In this document: piece by piece, positions 36,301 through 46,126 of the stretch
How the letters are laid out: each line of letters starts with the position of its first letter
Position numbering within the stretch: position 1 is the first letter of the stretch
Assembly (NCBI GenBank): GCA_963971405.1
Contig: OZ020484.1
Location: forward strand, 21,576,001-21,640,000
DNA from: Psococerastis gibbosa
Taxonomy: Eukaryota > Arthropoda > Insecta > Psocodea > Psocidae
DNA: 64,000 bases
Direction: 5' to 3'
The notes under the pieces: generated by a model
Told to the model about the DNA's origin: nothing
What the model saw: only the letters and a program-made list of their open reading frames with translations
The model's database searches: none
Translations under genes and position numbers: made by a program

Positions 36301-39300
36301 GTGTGCGACCAACAATATTCAATTAATTCGAGTCATCATCAATTATTTATTAAATTGACTTTTGTCGATTTGACGATTGACTTTTGTCGAAGGGGCAACC
36401 TCTTCTTTGACCGAAATTAGAAAATCAAAAAACATCTGGACTTGGCGGGATTGAAACCCACGATCTATATATGCCTTGCGGGGCATACTGTAAGTGGTAA
36501 CACGATGCCACGGCAAGCAAGGGCGGATTTTGCCTCCAATTTAGGGGGGGGGGGGTGGATTACAACATTAAAAAACATCATTATTTTAAATTCCCACTGT
36601 AACCCATATTATCTAGTATAAGTTCATTTAATTGGGGGGGGGGGGGGGGTCCAGACCCCTGACCCCCCTAATATCCGCCCTTGACGGCAAGGTATAGATA
36701 CCTAGTGGGTCTAGATTTTTCTTGATTCTCTAATTTCGGTAGAATCGAGTGAAATAGTGATCGCAATATACCGGTATTGCACTTATTATTATCATTATTT
36801 TACTATATTTAACGAATAATCATACTAGTATTATCATTATAGTCAATAAATTAGAATCAGTTTCTGGCTCTAATAATCATGGAATAATAATTATATAGGG
36901 AACTGAAAATGTGGTAGACTTTAACCCCAAATATGCCCTTGTAAGAGTAGCCTATACTATATAAAATGTTTGATTGGCAGTAAAGACCACGCAATTGCGC
37001 ACAGTAGTATATGAATTTAATTGATTTATATTTACAATACGATATTACAGTATACCTAGGTACACTCAAGCTGGATTTTAAAAACTGGTTGCCTACATTG
37101 AAATGCATGATTTCATTAAGTAATATGTGATTGGCTGGTCGCTTTCATTCATGTGCTGTGGCATGGTTTGCTGTGTTGTGGTCTCTGCGTTGAAACTTCG
37201 TCAGCCAGTGGGTAAGTTATTATTTTTTATAAACCAATCCCGGCATACCCTGTAGTAATTTAGGTGCATACCAATAAATAAATTGTAGTAAGATAACTTT
37301 TGTTATCTATTTATTAATATGCAGTACCTATTTGTAGAATACAAATAATTTTGGAATAGATTCTGGGACCCAGAATATAGGAACGATATAATACGATATA
37401 TAGGGTACACTGTACAGCATAAAAATATTATCAGAGGTATGAATAAAAATATTAGGTACCGTAATGGAATAATAATTGGTAAATTCACCTTTATGTATAA
37501 TTTTATTACTATGCTATGAATACCAACATTTTAACTCATGCAAGTAGTAGTTTCACTTTTTTATTCCAATTCCAATAGTTGTACTGCAAACAGTGGGGTT
37601 TGTACACTTTAGTCTCTACAATTTATAACTAAAGATATAATATCCACCTAAAAATAGGTACGATATTAAATTTAACGTGAAATTAATTAATTCTTCGTTC
37701 CACAATAAAATTGCAAATTATTGTTATAAGAAAAATTCTTAAAAATTTTTGCTCAAGAAAACCCCGATCAACTGTCATAAACGGATTTTGTTGAATAGTA
37801 TTGTTGTAAATCAGTCGGGTAAATAGACTACGGTACTTTTATTGTACAGCTTTAATTTAATAAATTTTTCATCTCACCACTTTCATATCTTTGCAGTGGT
37901 TAATTAATTTCGCCATAAACTCACGGCCTCTCTTCGTTTGCAAAAATATTTCTTTAAAATCTTTTCCTTGATGCATTTTGCAACACAAATTTTGTACCTA
38001 CGTTCATTTCAAATGTTCAACCAACGGAAATATAATATAAAGGCATTGCCCTGAACACAAAACTTTGGAGTTTGGCCAAGGTTAGTTGTAAAGTTTCTTT
38101 TTCAATAATTCTCAACATTGTCTTTTTCTTTTGTTCCAGTACAATGCAACATGTAGCCAACCACTAAACTAGTCTAAATGCATACAGTAGGCCTGGTTTT
38201 ATTATTGAACACCTATTGAATTTTTTCCCACAGGAATACAGTGTACAGCTGACGTTCAGAGAACAATGGATGGATGAACGACTGAAGTTCGATGATGTCG
38301 GAGGTACATTTTTATTTTTTTTATATATTTATGCAGAAAATACTTAATGGATAATTATGTATAATAAAAATATTAATAATACACCACACTATATGACTTC
38401 ATTCACTCTTCCGCAAGAGCTATGTAGGCTGTAGGGGTGGGCGTGTTATGCAAGTGATGAAGGATAGTTGGCAGGATCCCTTGAGGGACCGTGAATGAGC
38501 TGGTTTATTAACATATACTATTTATATTCCAAACAGTATTTCAAATGATTTTTTTTCTTCAAATAACGCCAGTCAAAGACTTCCTCCCCCCCCCCCCATT
38601 ATGCAATATTTGGATTATTGAAAATTCATTGCATTCCCAAGCAATACTCTGCCGCTCTTTTATACTTGACTTTTAATATTTCCCATACTGCTTGTCATCG
38701 TATCCCGCAATGCGAAATATTCTTCAAGATGGCTTATAAAATGAGTTCTGATTTAGTACAGTACAGTACAGTACAGTATTCATAGCTGAATTTCGAGCAC
38801 AGTGTGGGCACTCAAGGAGTATATAATATAATTCATTCGCGATCACCAATATTATATTACAACATAGGCTACTATAGAGTGTGATCATATGGGTATGATA
38901 TGGTATTTAGTTCTAAAAATATATAACTTAGGGTTTAAAGCTGTCGATACAATCGAACCCCAATTATCCGTTTTTTTTTCAATTAGCCTACTCATTAAAT
39001 ATCGCAGAACCATTAATGAGATGTCATGATTTGTGAAAAATACTGAGGAACATTGAGGAATCTATGTTTGGGTTTCTCTAGGGACTTCGTGGAAGCGAAG
39101 AAATATAAATTTTAAAACAACAAAAAATGCTTAGCAAACAATTCCACAAATATACCTTATTGAAAGTGACAGCAGTTTCGGTGACATCATCATCAGACTA
39201 AAGCTACCAGAACAACAAAGACTTATTTATTAAAGGGGTGTGTTAGAAAATTGATCTAGGAGAAGGGAGGGATGCAAGAAGGTAATAGATGTCATTCAGA

Positions 39301-42300
39301 ATGATAATGTTAGTACGTAACGCTTTTTTACCATGGTATTTCAATACACTCCAGTCTATTGAAAAGTTTGCCTTTACAATTAATCATGCAGTGTTTTGAA
39401 GTAAAAACATTGTGAGGTGTGGCAAGCAGGCAGAATGAAATTTTATCTACGATTTCTGAACCCCCCCCCCAAAAAAAAAAAAAAAAATCCTGGCTACGGT
39501 CAACCGTTGGTGGATGATCACTGATTCTGACTTTAGTCGCTGAAGATGTCAGGTTGAAGGAGTTCCAATCCAGTAGCCAATTGGTGTTAATGACGGCCAC
39601 GTAGTATTATATCAGAATGAAGAGGAACCCTTTTTATACATTACGGTATGGCGGCAATTCCACCGACCTCGTTTTGCACCGTGAGCGTGACATTGACGTG
39701 GTAGCAGACATTTGTAGACAGTCTTTAATGTCTGCTACCACGTCAATGTCACGCTCACGGTGCAAAACGAGGTCGGTGGAATTGACGCCTATCTCATGAA
39801 TGGCTCTACGATCAATATTCCATTGGAAATTCGACTTGGCGAATAAAACGTACGGGGGCTTACCAGCGATACCTTCAGGGGAAGGACTGAATGACATTCC
39901 GAATGAAAAAATTGAAATCTTAGTGAAACAATACGGTACTTGGGTACTTAAGCGTATTTGTGCCCCGTTAACGGTCTAATTACACACCTTACTCTTTTTC
40001 TGCAGCCAGTGCCTCTTATCGTGGTGGTACGGTATGCTTTTTAAATAAAAATATCAATCAGCTATTTCATATAAGCTGCAATCCAAATGGCTTTTCCCAG
40101 CACGAGACGCAATCGGCACTGAGTAATCAATTACCGTATTTGAAAATGCAGCTTCAAAGCCCAAAACAGATGCGATTGCACACATTCTGACTTTGCTAAG
40201 CTTTTATACAGCACCTTACACATAAAACGCTGCTGAATCACAATCCACGATGCAAGCGAGAAAAGGTTAGAAAGGCTTTTTGTGGCACACTCAAGTTGTA
40301 GAGTACCTGGCTATGCGCATAATAACGACCAACCATAGGCTATTGTATGGCTACGGTAGGGATTTCAGTGCCGTTAAAAATTCTGACTGTCGCTGTCGTA
40401 ACTCCATGCCATGGGCCATGGCGGATATCTTAAGCGATATTTGGAACTATACCACAGTATACACTGCCGTATACATCCTGTATACAACAGTGTATAAGAT
40501 AAAAATAAGTGACAAGCATTGCCCTTCTGCTGGTAGCGTTTGCCGCTTAGGTTATTCTAGAAAAATACCATGGGTTCATTGGCATCAACGAGGAATCCTG
40601 TAGTAAGCCAGCTCTTAATTTAGCGTCTTTTTTGCAGGTCGCATAAAATATTTAACTCTGACTGACGCCGCCAGAGTGTGGATGCCTGACCTGTTTTTTC
40701 AGAATGAGAAAGAGGGCCACTTCCATAATATTATCATGCCAAATGTTTACATACGGATTTTCCCTTATGGTTCCGTACTTTACAGTATAAGGTAAGTTTC
40801 ATCGTTTCATCCCGACGCAGCGCCACAGAGAAAAGAGATAGATAGGCCTAGTGAATAGTCTGTGACAGTAGCGGAGTAGACACAGCTCACTGTGCATTCT
40901 TACGTATTTTGTCATAAAAGGCGGTAAAGCCACCGGCGAATTGACTTCATGTATTTTGTGATTTGAGATTTTTTGTTTGTTTAGTTTTAATGAGACTATT
41001 ATGTAGATACTTAACTTATCTATTATAAATTAAGTTACAATATGGTAGCAGACATCATTAATAAGTCTCTACCATATTATAACTTAATTTATAATAGATA
41101 AGTTAAGTATCTACATAATGGTCTCCTTAAAATAAAACAAACAAAAAATCTCAAATCACAAATGAAGTAAATTCGCCGGTGGAATTGCCGCCTAAGATGA
41201 CTGCACATAATTTAGACATACTGTATATGATACCAGATTTTATACCAAAATATATAATAACACAGGCGAATACAAAATTTTTTTTTTTTTTAACTAGGCC
41301 ATTAATTTCCATTTCCATTAATTTACCTAAATCTTAATTTATTTTAATTGCTGACACAGTATTCGATACAATTTGTTTTATCATCCACAACTTTCTCACA
41401 ATATGGCATTAATTAAACTATAGAATAATTCATAAATAATGGACAATTTTATAGGCGTAAATGCAAATAAAAAATTCAGTTTTTTATTAAATTATAACAT
41501 TTTGTTATTTTTCGGAATCAGCACATCAAATTACACATCAGAAATTAGCTAAAGTTATTGAAAAAGTGTTTTATCATTAGCCTGTATAATTTAAGCAATA
41601 ATGTTATGAAAAACCCCACCCTTCCCCCTTTATAAAGTCTTGTTCCAGAAACCTATTCATTGGGATTTTTCAATTTCAAAACTAATTTGACATTTTCCTT
41701 GCCAGTCTCCCTTATCCCCTCATCTTACGCCAGTGTCGCGCATACGCAATGCATCAATATGACATTGCAACTATTTCATTAAGTTCCCTAATTATAAGTC
41801 ACTAAAATGAAAGATTAGTATTTTTTATATACTGTCATAATTAAAATGACTAATGGATAGTCACTCTATTTCCATCGCATACTATTTCGTTGATGTCTAT
41901 TGAAATGAATAAGTCATAGTGGCCTCGACTTATTTACTAGAGGGGAATATGGCAAATTGCCACGGAATATGTCGCCCATAATTTATAGCTCTGGTCAAAA
42001 AGTCGCGAGGACGAGAAAGATTCGAGGGTGGAGGAAACTATAATAATTGGCATCATCGTTAAATGAACGCTCTCCAATTTTCTACAGCATGTTTTTTATG
42101 TCAATATTGAATAAAATGAGGATATGAATAGCTATGAATAGCAAATATATTATAATGATGCTATTTTTACGATTTTATATAGCCGAAATTACTTTCAACT
42201 CACTGTATTACAGTAGAAAAATCAAAGTCACGTATGATGGCATCAACTTACGATAGAAACTAACAAGCTTTAAATTACAAAATAAAACAAATATAAAAAT

Positions 42301-45300
42301 TATATACGGTAGCCTATAAAATTTACGAAATGTTAGACATTGCAAAAACATGACAATTTCAGCGAGCGCTTCAAAACAATTCCTACATAGGCTACAAATA
42401 TTCACTGTTGTGATATTGTGGCTAAGTGGCTTCTCGCCGATGCCATTAAAAAAATATAAAGATATACATATTGTGAACTAAGAAAGTGCGGATTTTCCTT
42501 CATGGCTACAATATATAATATATATAATAATATACAAGGAAGCTTCTGTGGTTCTATAGATTTTAGGAACGTAATTTTAGGGCAACAATATGTGGGCAAA
42601 AATTATGGTAGTAGCCAGTGTGCACAATGTGCAATTCTAGTATAATTTAGCATTAAATTAGTGGGTTACATCTCAACTTGTTTCATCCTTAGATTCCTTA
42701 ACGGCTTAACTGTTAAAATTATAAGCTTATTTAATAAAGTTCCAAAAGTCTGTCCACAGAAACTTTCAAAGACTTAAAAATACCTGAAACTCTATTTAAT
42801 AGTGATTTTGTTACAGGATATCTTTGACACTAGCATGTCCAATGGATTTGAAATTGTATCCCTTGGACGAACAAGTTTGCTCACTCAAAATGGCCAGCTG
42901 TAAGTCACTCACTTCTTACTTTGTAGTTTTAACTTTAACCCCTCTTTTACGGGCGGGCCAGCGAAACAAGTCCAAAAGCTAAAAAACAATTTAGTTAGAC
43001 AAACTGAAATTCATGTTTCGATTGAGTTTCATAAATAATTTAGCGCAGATGCTCATTATAGTTTGGCTTAATTGTCTCGTAGGATCACTAATCGACCCAC
43101 CCAAGATTGCCGATTGGCCGTGATTGGAGGAAGATTCCAAAACATTTGGTAAACAAAAGACGGCTGTTCCCCGTTCCACAGCCGCAAATATATATATGTT
43201 ATATATATTCGTTTATGAAAAGCGCATAAAAATAATACAAGTTTCCTTTAAAAAGCTACTCATTTCCACAAATTAATAAACTGGATGACAGCAGCCATGT
43301 TTTGCAAAAGTTTCCCATTTACACAACTATATTCTTGCACAGAGGCCTGGCAATCCCACTAGTAGCACAGCAAAATGGCGAAATGATAGGTAATCTAGGC
43401 GAAACAGACAAGGATGGAATTAAGTTGCAAACAATCAATAGCAAACATGATCGTAAAAGAGCCCATCACTAACAGCCTGACTTGGATACACGTGAAATCG
43501 TTAAGATCCTAATCTCTCGCCCATGAGAACCAACAGCTTTATGGTCTTCCAATCAAATTGTATTGCGGATTTCGAGGAAACTCCCATTGGCCTTTACGGA
43601 GGATTAATTGCTTTGCTACCTTTAATGTGCTTTGCTCCACTAACTTTGGCGGCATCAAGTTTTACGATTCTACTATACTTCTACTTGAAGTTCAAAAAGT
43701 GGCAACATAAATATGGTCAGCTAAAGTGCATTGGCTGGTATCAACAGTAAATAAAATAACTTGCGCTTATCAAACCTCTGCAGGATATTTTATAGACTGA
43801 CATAGGCCACATAAATCTAGATCCCAGCCTTGCGTATTGTGTTCTTCTCACACTAACTAGTCGTTAGCATAGACAACAATACGTACAGTTGTACCAGGAG
43901 TCTACCAGCTATATTTATACTTAATTACTTTTATTCTGTCGCGCCCGAACGCTAAGTACAATGAAAAGGTAATACAATATATAGTCAAATTAAATGTTAA
44001 AAAATGTTAAACGCTTCTTAAGTAGTTTTTTTGGGTGTTTTTGGAATATAAAACCCCTCAAAATGAAGTTATCCAAAAAATGAAAAAACCCTGGAAAATA
44101 TTTTTGTGAACCTATTGTAATGTCGAAATTAATCAAATTCTAACGAGTATGGTAAATTGGCCCCAAATCAAGTTACCGACAGACAGACATTCGAAAAAAA
44201 ACACTTTTTGGGTCCCTGGGACTTCAAAACGTGTTAATCCGTTTAATTCTCGAAATTGAAAATTTCGAACTTCACAAAACGTTTCATCATAGTAGTAACT
44301 AGTAGTTTTGGAAAAAAAGTGACTAGAAATTGGGCCCATGAGTCCTTCCCTGAGTCACTATTCCATGCCGATGGCTTGCCGAAACCTGGCCACATCATGA
44401 GGTCCAAGATTTAATCCGCAGTCGCCGTCCCCTTGCACAAAATCTAAATGCTCCAGTGTCTTCCAAATTGACTGTCATTCCGCTAAGATCCGTTTCGCGT
44501 TCACTGTTACAAAACCGGCACTCGGGGTCTGTGGCGACACCAATGCGCGAAAGGTGTGCACGGAAGGGCCCATGTCCGGTACAGAGGGCAACTTACTTTA
44601 CGCGTAACCGCATCTTAAATAAAAACTATAATGTCAGCGTTCGAGAGAACTTTATTAACTGGAATGTTGTTGCAGATGGCTGGACAACGGATGACCTTGT
44701 CTTCCTTTGGAAGGACGGCGATCCTGTACAGGTGGTTAAGAGCTTACATCTTCCTCGTTTCACACTTGAAAAATTTACTACTGACTATTGCAACAGTAAG
44801 ACTAATACAGGTGAGTATTATAACAGAGCGACAAATAAAAAAATACAAGCTACTGCTAAACAGTAATCCACACACCGACATTTTATACAGTAGGCGGTCA
44901 TCAGACTGAAAATTCCAAATTCAAAACAATCGCAGTAAAATGCCTAATAATGACGTAACAGATCAATCAACTGTATTTAAGTGCTCAATACCCGCCTGCT
45001 TCAATCTCCCACTAGAATATTCAATGCCCAGAAAGAGAAACCAATTCAGACCCACTTCGACAAAATCAAATGAGACAGTGGAAGTATCGCTGAGTTTCAT
45101 CTTGGCAAACTAAAGGAGCGGGGAAAATTTATTTAATGAATTAGAAAGCCTGGGACTGGCGTGTTTAATTGCCACAATAAGACCGACGTCTGTTTGCGTT
45201 ATTCTGACATATGTATATTTACGTTCCTTCTTTGAATCGGTGGGTAGCCAACAACTCTACCTCCCATATGGCAGCTTTTGCTGTCAACACTTGAATCACC

Positions 45301-46126
45301 TTCATAGTGGTAACAGTTGTTGTACTATTTCAGGGGCGTACAGCTGCTTAAAGGTGGACCTACGTTTTAAGCGGGAATTTTCTTACTACCTGATTCAGAT
45401 CTACATCCCGTGCTGTATGTTGGTGATAGTGTCGTGGGTGTCGTTCTGGCTGGACCAAAGTGCAGTGCCGGCGCGAGTGTCCCTGGGCGTCACCACGCTC
45501 CTCACCATGGCAACACAGACTTCTGGTATCAATGCGTCCTTGCCTCCCGTATCTTACACCAAAGCTATCGATGTCTGGACCGGTGTTTGTCTCACCTTCG
45601 TGTTCGGTGCATTACTCGAGTTTGCTCTCGTCAATTATGCTTCTCGATCCGATACCCATCGTGAGAACATGAAGAAGCAAAGACGGCAGTGTGAGCTGGA
45701 ATACGCTGCGTCTCTTGAGGCGGCTGCGGATCTATTGGAGGACGGTGCGAATTCATTCCCAATGGTAAGAACCACTAACTTCACTCAGAACGGCGCAACC
45801 CGCAATACCCGGAAGGGGTCAGCAATGAGCACTACACTAACAGGGGTCGCACGGGTGTATTTGAAAGTCCAAGACATTGGCGATGGCTCTCTGATTTGTT
45901 TGTTTTTTAATTCCAGAAACCTGTTGCTATGGATAAAGCACGGCAATGTGAAATCCACATGCAACCGAAACGAATAGGCTGTTGTCGTACTTGGCTCTCC
46001 AAATTTCCAACGAGGTCCAAAAGGATCGATGTCATTTCTCGCATCACCTTCCCCCTTGTCTTCGCCCTCTTCAACATAGTCTACTGGTCGACTTATCTGT
46101 TTAGAGGCGAGGAACAAGACCAATAA
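24308..46126 (+). CDS. GluClalpha: Glutamate-gated chloride channel alpha subunit (whole spliced gene)
   Basis: Pentameric Cys-loop receptor subunit of the plasma membrane. Glutamate opens a chloride pore, and in arthropods this channel is the main avermectin target. Joining nine exons (24308-24366, 24805-24920, one exon 3, 38234-38303, 40638-40791, 42817-42899, 44676-44810, 45334-45764, 45917-46126) gives 441 residues with exon 3a, every junction in phase. Seen in order: hydrophobic signal peptide (about 1-20); ligand-binding domain with Cys-loop C163-C177 and the second disulfide pair C222/C233; M1 about 246-268; M2 about 274-297, preceded by the PAR motif (274-276) of anion channels; M3 about 306-330; short M3-M4 loop; M4 about 412-433. 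The sequence is nearly that of insect GluClalpha as I remember it. M3 residue G312 (DVWTGVC) is glycine, the state associated with macrocyclic-lactone sensitivity (inference). Convergent with Adh5 downstream. Confidence 0.96.
24805..24920 (+). CDS. GluClalpha: GluCl exon 2: mature N-terminus
   Basis: Encodes [20 protein letters not shown] followed by [18 protein letters not shown], the conserved start of the GluCl extracellular domain (N-terminal helix and first strand). The acceptor is TTTTTCAG and the donor GTGGGT. It ends with one base of an Asp codon, which all three versions of exon 3 complete. Confidence 0.95.
25700..25767. repeat. Solo terminus related to the element at 1825
   Basis: TTTACAGTTATAATCCTAGG, then GTATTTATTTAACCCCGGTA and CGATCAGGCTGCAG resemble one terminal repeat of the element at 1825-2872. 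The other end is absent, so this is a fragment. Confidence 0.5.
27605..28318. mobile_element. Family-A related TIR element with a SINE inserted
   Basis: Ends TTTCCTATTTATAGGTTAGT at the left and, inverted, GTTTCCTATTTATACGTTAG at the right, both continuing into TTTGTGATGGTCGAAA-type sequence. The middle keeps family-A sequence (CGATTTGTGG..AATTTTGATGAAATTTGGCA) and then a tRNA-derived SINE at 27954-28165. Lies in GluCl intron 2. Confidence 0.6.
27954..28165 (+). mobile_element. tRNA-derived SINE (family 1)
   Basis: Same head (TAGAGTAATGGTGCAG, GGTTCGAGTCC) and body as the 12737 copy, with the tail ATTTATTATTTTTTTAATTT. Inserted after a 22-base A run within a family-A element in GluCl intron 2. 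Confidence 0.82.
29047..30190. mobile_element. 1.1-kb inverted-repeat DNA element, Tc1/mariner-like (TA target site)
   Basis: Bounded by GTGGAGTGCAATTA and its reverse complement, with TA on each side. Each arm starts with a unit of about 320 bp; the right arm continues with a second related unit of about 310 bp, and the left arm with a shortened one of about 140 bp. Four related units thus lie in the order forward, forward (short), reverse, reverse. An inner pair of ends (GTGGAGCGCC / GGCACTCCAC, 29377-29553), also flanked by TA, marks what may be a second, smaller element at the centre. No transposase is readable. It lies in GluCl intron 2. Confidence 0.75.
30951..31018 (+). CDS. GluClalpha: GluCl alternative exon 3a
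   Basis: 68 nt encoding [20 protein letters not shown] plus KM after the shared Asp. This matches insect exon 3a closely (insect form SIMTISDIKM). It lies between an AAG acceptor and a GTAAGT donor. It forms part of the extracellular ligand-binding domain at the subunit interface. The length leaves a remainder of two in codons, so using two exon-3 copies together would shift the frame. Confidence 0.94.
31946..32013 (+). CDS. GluClalpha: GluCl alternative exon 3b
   Basis: 68 nt encoding [20 protein letters not shown] plus TM after the shared Asp. It is homologous to 3a and lies 927 bases downstream, with a TATAG acceptor and a GTAAGT donor. It aligns with 3a without gaps, and the differences cluster in the second half (SKIDDVTM against ATISDIKM). 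Predicted to be mutually exclusive with 3a and 3c because all share the same phase. Confidence 0.93.
33159..33329. mobile_element. hAT-type MITE with 8-bp target duplication
   Basis: 171 bp. Duplication CCTAGTGG at 33151-33158 and 33330-33337. Ends CAGGGACGGATCCAG and, inverted, CAAGGACGGATACAG. The interior has a long G run and C runs. Lies in the GluCl intron between exons 3b and 3c. Confidence 0.85.
33930..34369. repeat. Inverted-repeat-bounded segment (possible TIR element)
   Basis: GTTCGCCCGGGACCAG at the left, and at the right the inverse of GTTCGCCCGG..GGGACCAG with an extra TACAATTCC between the two halves. About 440 bp, with no readable protein. Flanks share TCAAAGT at slightly different distances, which is suggestive but not a clean target duplication. 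Confidence 0.4.
34817..34881 (+). CDS. GluClalpha: GluCl alternative exon 3c
   Basis: 65 nt encoding [20 protein letters not shown] plus M after the shared Asp. Acceptor TCTCAG, donor GTGAGT. It is one codon shorter than 3a and 3b, the missing residue being near the GP of DGP, but keeps the same phase. It is the most diverged of the three (VNFLIRSIG against VNLFVRSIA). Known insect GluClalpha genes also carry three exon-3 versions, which supports a real, functional alternative exon. Confidence 0.92.
36437..36515 (-). pseudogene. Degraded tRNA-like copy
   Basis: The reverse strand ends ATCGTGGGTTTCAATCCCGC CAAGTCC, matching the T arm and acceptor end of the tRNA-like pair at 22948/23192. The 5' half is diverged (CTTGCCGTGGCATCGTG). 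Its 5' end abuts a hAT-type MITE. Confidence 0.5.
36518..36683. mobile_element. hAT-type MITE with 8-bp target duplication
   Basis: 166 bp. Duplication ACGGCAAG at 36510-36517 and 36684-36691. Perfect terminal repeats CAAGGGCGGAT. The interior carries two long G runs, one near each end. Inserted next to a degraded tRNA-like copy in GluCl intron 3. Confidence 0.87.
38234..38303 (+). CDS. GluClalpha: GluCl exon 4
   Basis: 70 nt encoding [20 protein letters not shown] followed by DVG, the conserved QLTFREQW strand of the ligand-binding domain. The acceptor CCCACAG follows a pyrimidine tract; the donor is GTACAT, a weaker GT donor. It joins exon 5 within a Gly codon. Confidence 0.95.
38304..40637 (+). 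other. GluCl intron 4
   Basis: About 2.3 kb. It contains a short GTACA pentanucleotide run near 38757-38779, a C11/A18 homopolymer pair near 39461-39487 resembling the end of a hAT-type MITE, and the perfect hairpin element at 39650-39789. The rest has no recognised feature. Confidence 0.7.
39650..39789. mobile_element. Hairpin MITE, copy 3 (near-perfect palindrome)
   Basis: 140 bp flanked by TAT on both sides. Tip GGCGGCAATTCCACCGACC, copy-specific arm TCGTTTTGCACCGTGAGCGT, then ACATTGACGTGGTAGCAGAC and a loop of about 16 bases. Apart from one or two mismatches at the tip the two arms are perfect inverse copies, so it is recent. Lies in GluCl intron 4. Confidence 0.9.
40638..40791 (+). CDS. 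GluClalpha: GluCl exon 5
   Basis: 154 nt encoding [20 protein letters not shown], then [20 protein letters not shown] and [10 protein letters not shown]. It contains the WMPDLFF core, which supplies binding-site and hydrophobic core residues in Cys-loop receptors. Acceptor TTTTTTGCAG, donor GTAAGT. Relative to fly GluClalpha it has FPYGS where I recall FPNGS, so the usual N-glycosylation Asn there is replaced by Tyr. Confidence 0.95.
40792..42816 (+). other. GluCl intron 5
   Basis: About 2.0 kb holding the long-armed hairpin element at 40920-41192. The remainder is AT-rich with no convincing coding content. Confidence 0.7.
40920..41192. mobile_element. Hairpin MITE, copy 4 (long arms)
   Basis: 273 bp. 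Tips GGCGGTAAAGCCACCGGCG and, inverted, GGCGGCAATTCCACCGGCG. The arms are AT-rich and more than 110 bp long (through TTTGTTTGTTTAGTTTTAA and GTAGATACTTAACTTATC) and end in TATGGTAGCAGACAT at the centre. The flanks do not show an exact 3-bp duplication (AAA and TAA). Lies in GluCl intron 5. Confidence 0.85.
42817..42899 (+). CDS. GluClalpha: GluCl exon 6: Cys-loop
   Basis: 83 nt encoding [20 protein letters not shown] followed by CSLKMAS. The two cysteines are 13 residues apart, which defines the Cys-loop that couples ligand binding to channel gating. Acceptor TTACAG, donor GTAAGT. The final base joins exon 7 to make the Tyr of SYGW. Confidence 0.95.
44010..44290 (-). repeat. Family-A fragment, minus orientation
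   Basis: The reverse strand reads TTCGAAATTTTCAATTTCGA, GTCCCAGGGACCCAAAAAGT, GTCTGTCTGTCGG and the C-rich AAAAACACCCAAAAAAACTA part in the same order as the copy at 17036. Both termini are missing. In GluCl intron 6. Confidence 0.55.
44358..44595 (-). mobile_element. Degraded LINE 3' fragment, antisense in GluCl intron 6
   Basis: Reverse-strand translation gives [20 protein letters not shown] then [14 protein letters not shown], the typical C-terminal region of R1/Jockey-like LINE polyproteins. In a second frame it gives [20 protein letters not shown] then FRQAIGME and a stop (44358-44360). The two halves lie in different frames, so it carries at least one frameshift and is dead. It is only about 80 bases from the exon 7 acceptor. 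Confidence 0.75.
44676..44810 (+). CDS. GluClalpha: GluCl exon 7: ligand-binding loop C region
   Basis: 135 nt encoding [20 protein letters not shown], then [20 protein letters not shown] and KTNT. The DYC cysteine pairs with YSC at the start of exon 8, the second disulfide found in glycine and GluCl receptors. Acceptor TTGTTGCAG, donor GTGAGT. A degraded antisense LINE fragment ends about 80 bases upstream of the acceptor. Confidence 0.95.
45334..45764 (+). CDS. GluClalpha: GluCl exon 8: M1, M2, M3
   Basis: 431 nt encoding the second-disulfide Cys, M1 ([20 protein letters not shown]), the pore helix M2 ([20 protein letters not shown]), M3 ([20 protein letters not shown]) and the start of the cytoplasmic loop, rich in basic residues (MKKQRRQ). 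Acceptor ATTTCAG, donor GTAAGA after an ATG codon, phase 0. The reading frame stays open into the following intron, so intron retention would give a receptor without M4. Confidence 0.96.
45917..46126 (+). CDS. GluClalpha: GluCl exon 9: cytoplasmic loop end, M4, stop
   Basis: 210 nt encoding [20 protein letters not shown], then a [20 protein letters not shown] segment, M4 ([20 protein letters not shown]) and the tail RGEEQDQ before TAA. The acceptor TTAATTCCAG follows a T-rich tract. Compared with the insect sequence I recall, the loop lacks about seven residues after MKP (VRHPGDP in flies). AATAAA at 46122-46127 overlaps the stop codon; whether it acts as a poly(A) signal cannot be told. Confidence 0.95.
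   Translation, partial: KPVAMDKARQCEIHMQPKRIGCCRTWLSKFPTRSKRIDVISRITFPLVFALFNIVYWSTYLFRGEEQDQ

Larger units (their letters stand above)
34882..38233 (+). other. GluCl intron 3
   Basis: About 3.35 kb of AT-rich sequence between exon 3c and exon 4. It holds a degraded tRNA-like copy (about 36437-36515) and a hAT-type MITE with a G/C-rich interior (36518-36683). No coding sequence seen. Confidence 0.7.
42900..44675 (+). other. GluCl intron 6
   Basis: About 1.8 kb. It contains a minus-oriented family-A fragment (about 44010-44290) and an antisense LINE 3' fragment (44358-44595). A 75-codon open frame at 43523-43750 has a hydrophobic stretch but no recognised family and no conserved splice structure; I regard it as chance. 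Confidence 0.7.

Noticed and set aside
43523-43750. A 75-codon frame with a hydrophobic stretch in GluCl intron 6
   Set aside because: There is an in-frame stop just upstream, no recognised family and no splice partner. The hydrophobic run alone is not evidence of a gene.
44456-44866. A 136-codon + strand frame ending in GluCl exon 7
   Set aside because: The first half is the antisense of a LINE fragment and intron; only 44676-44810 is channel coding sequence.
45240-45977. A 245-codon uninterrupted frame around GluCl exon 8
   Set aside because: Its first 31 codons are intron 7 sequence and its last 71 are intron 8 plus exon 9 read out of frame. The real exon is 45334-45764, set by splice sites and family alignment.
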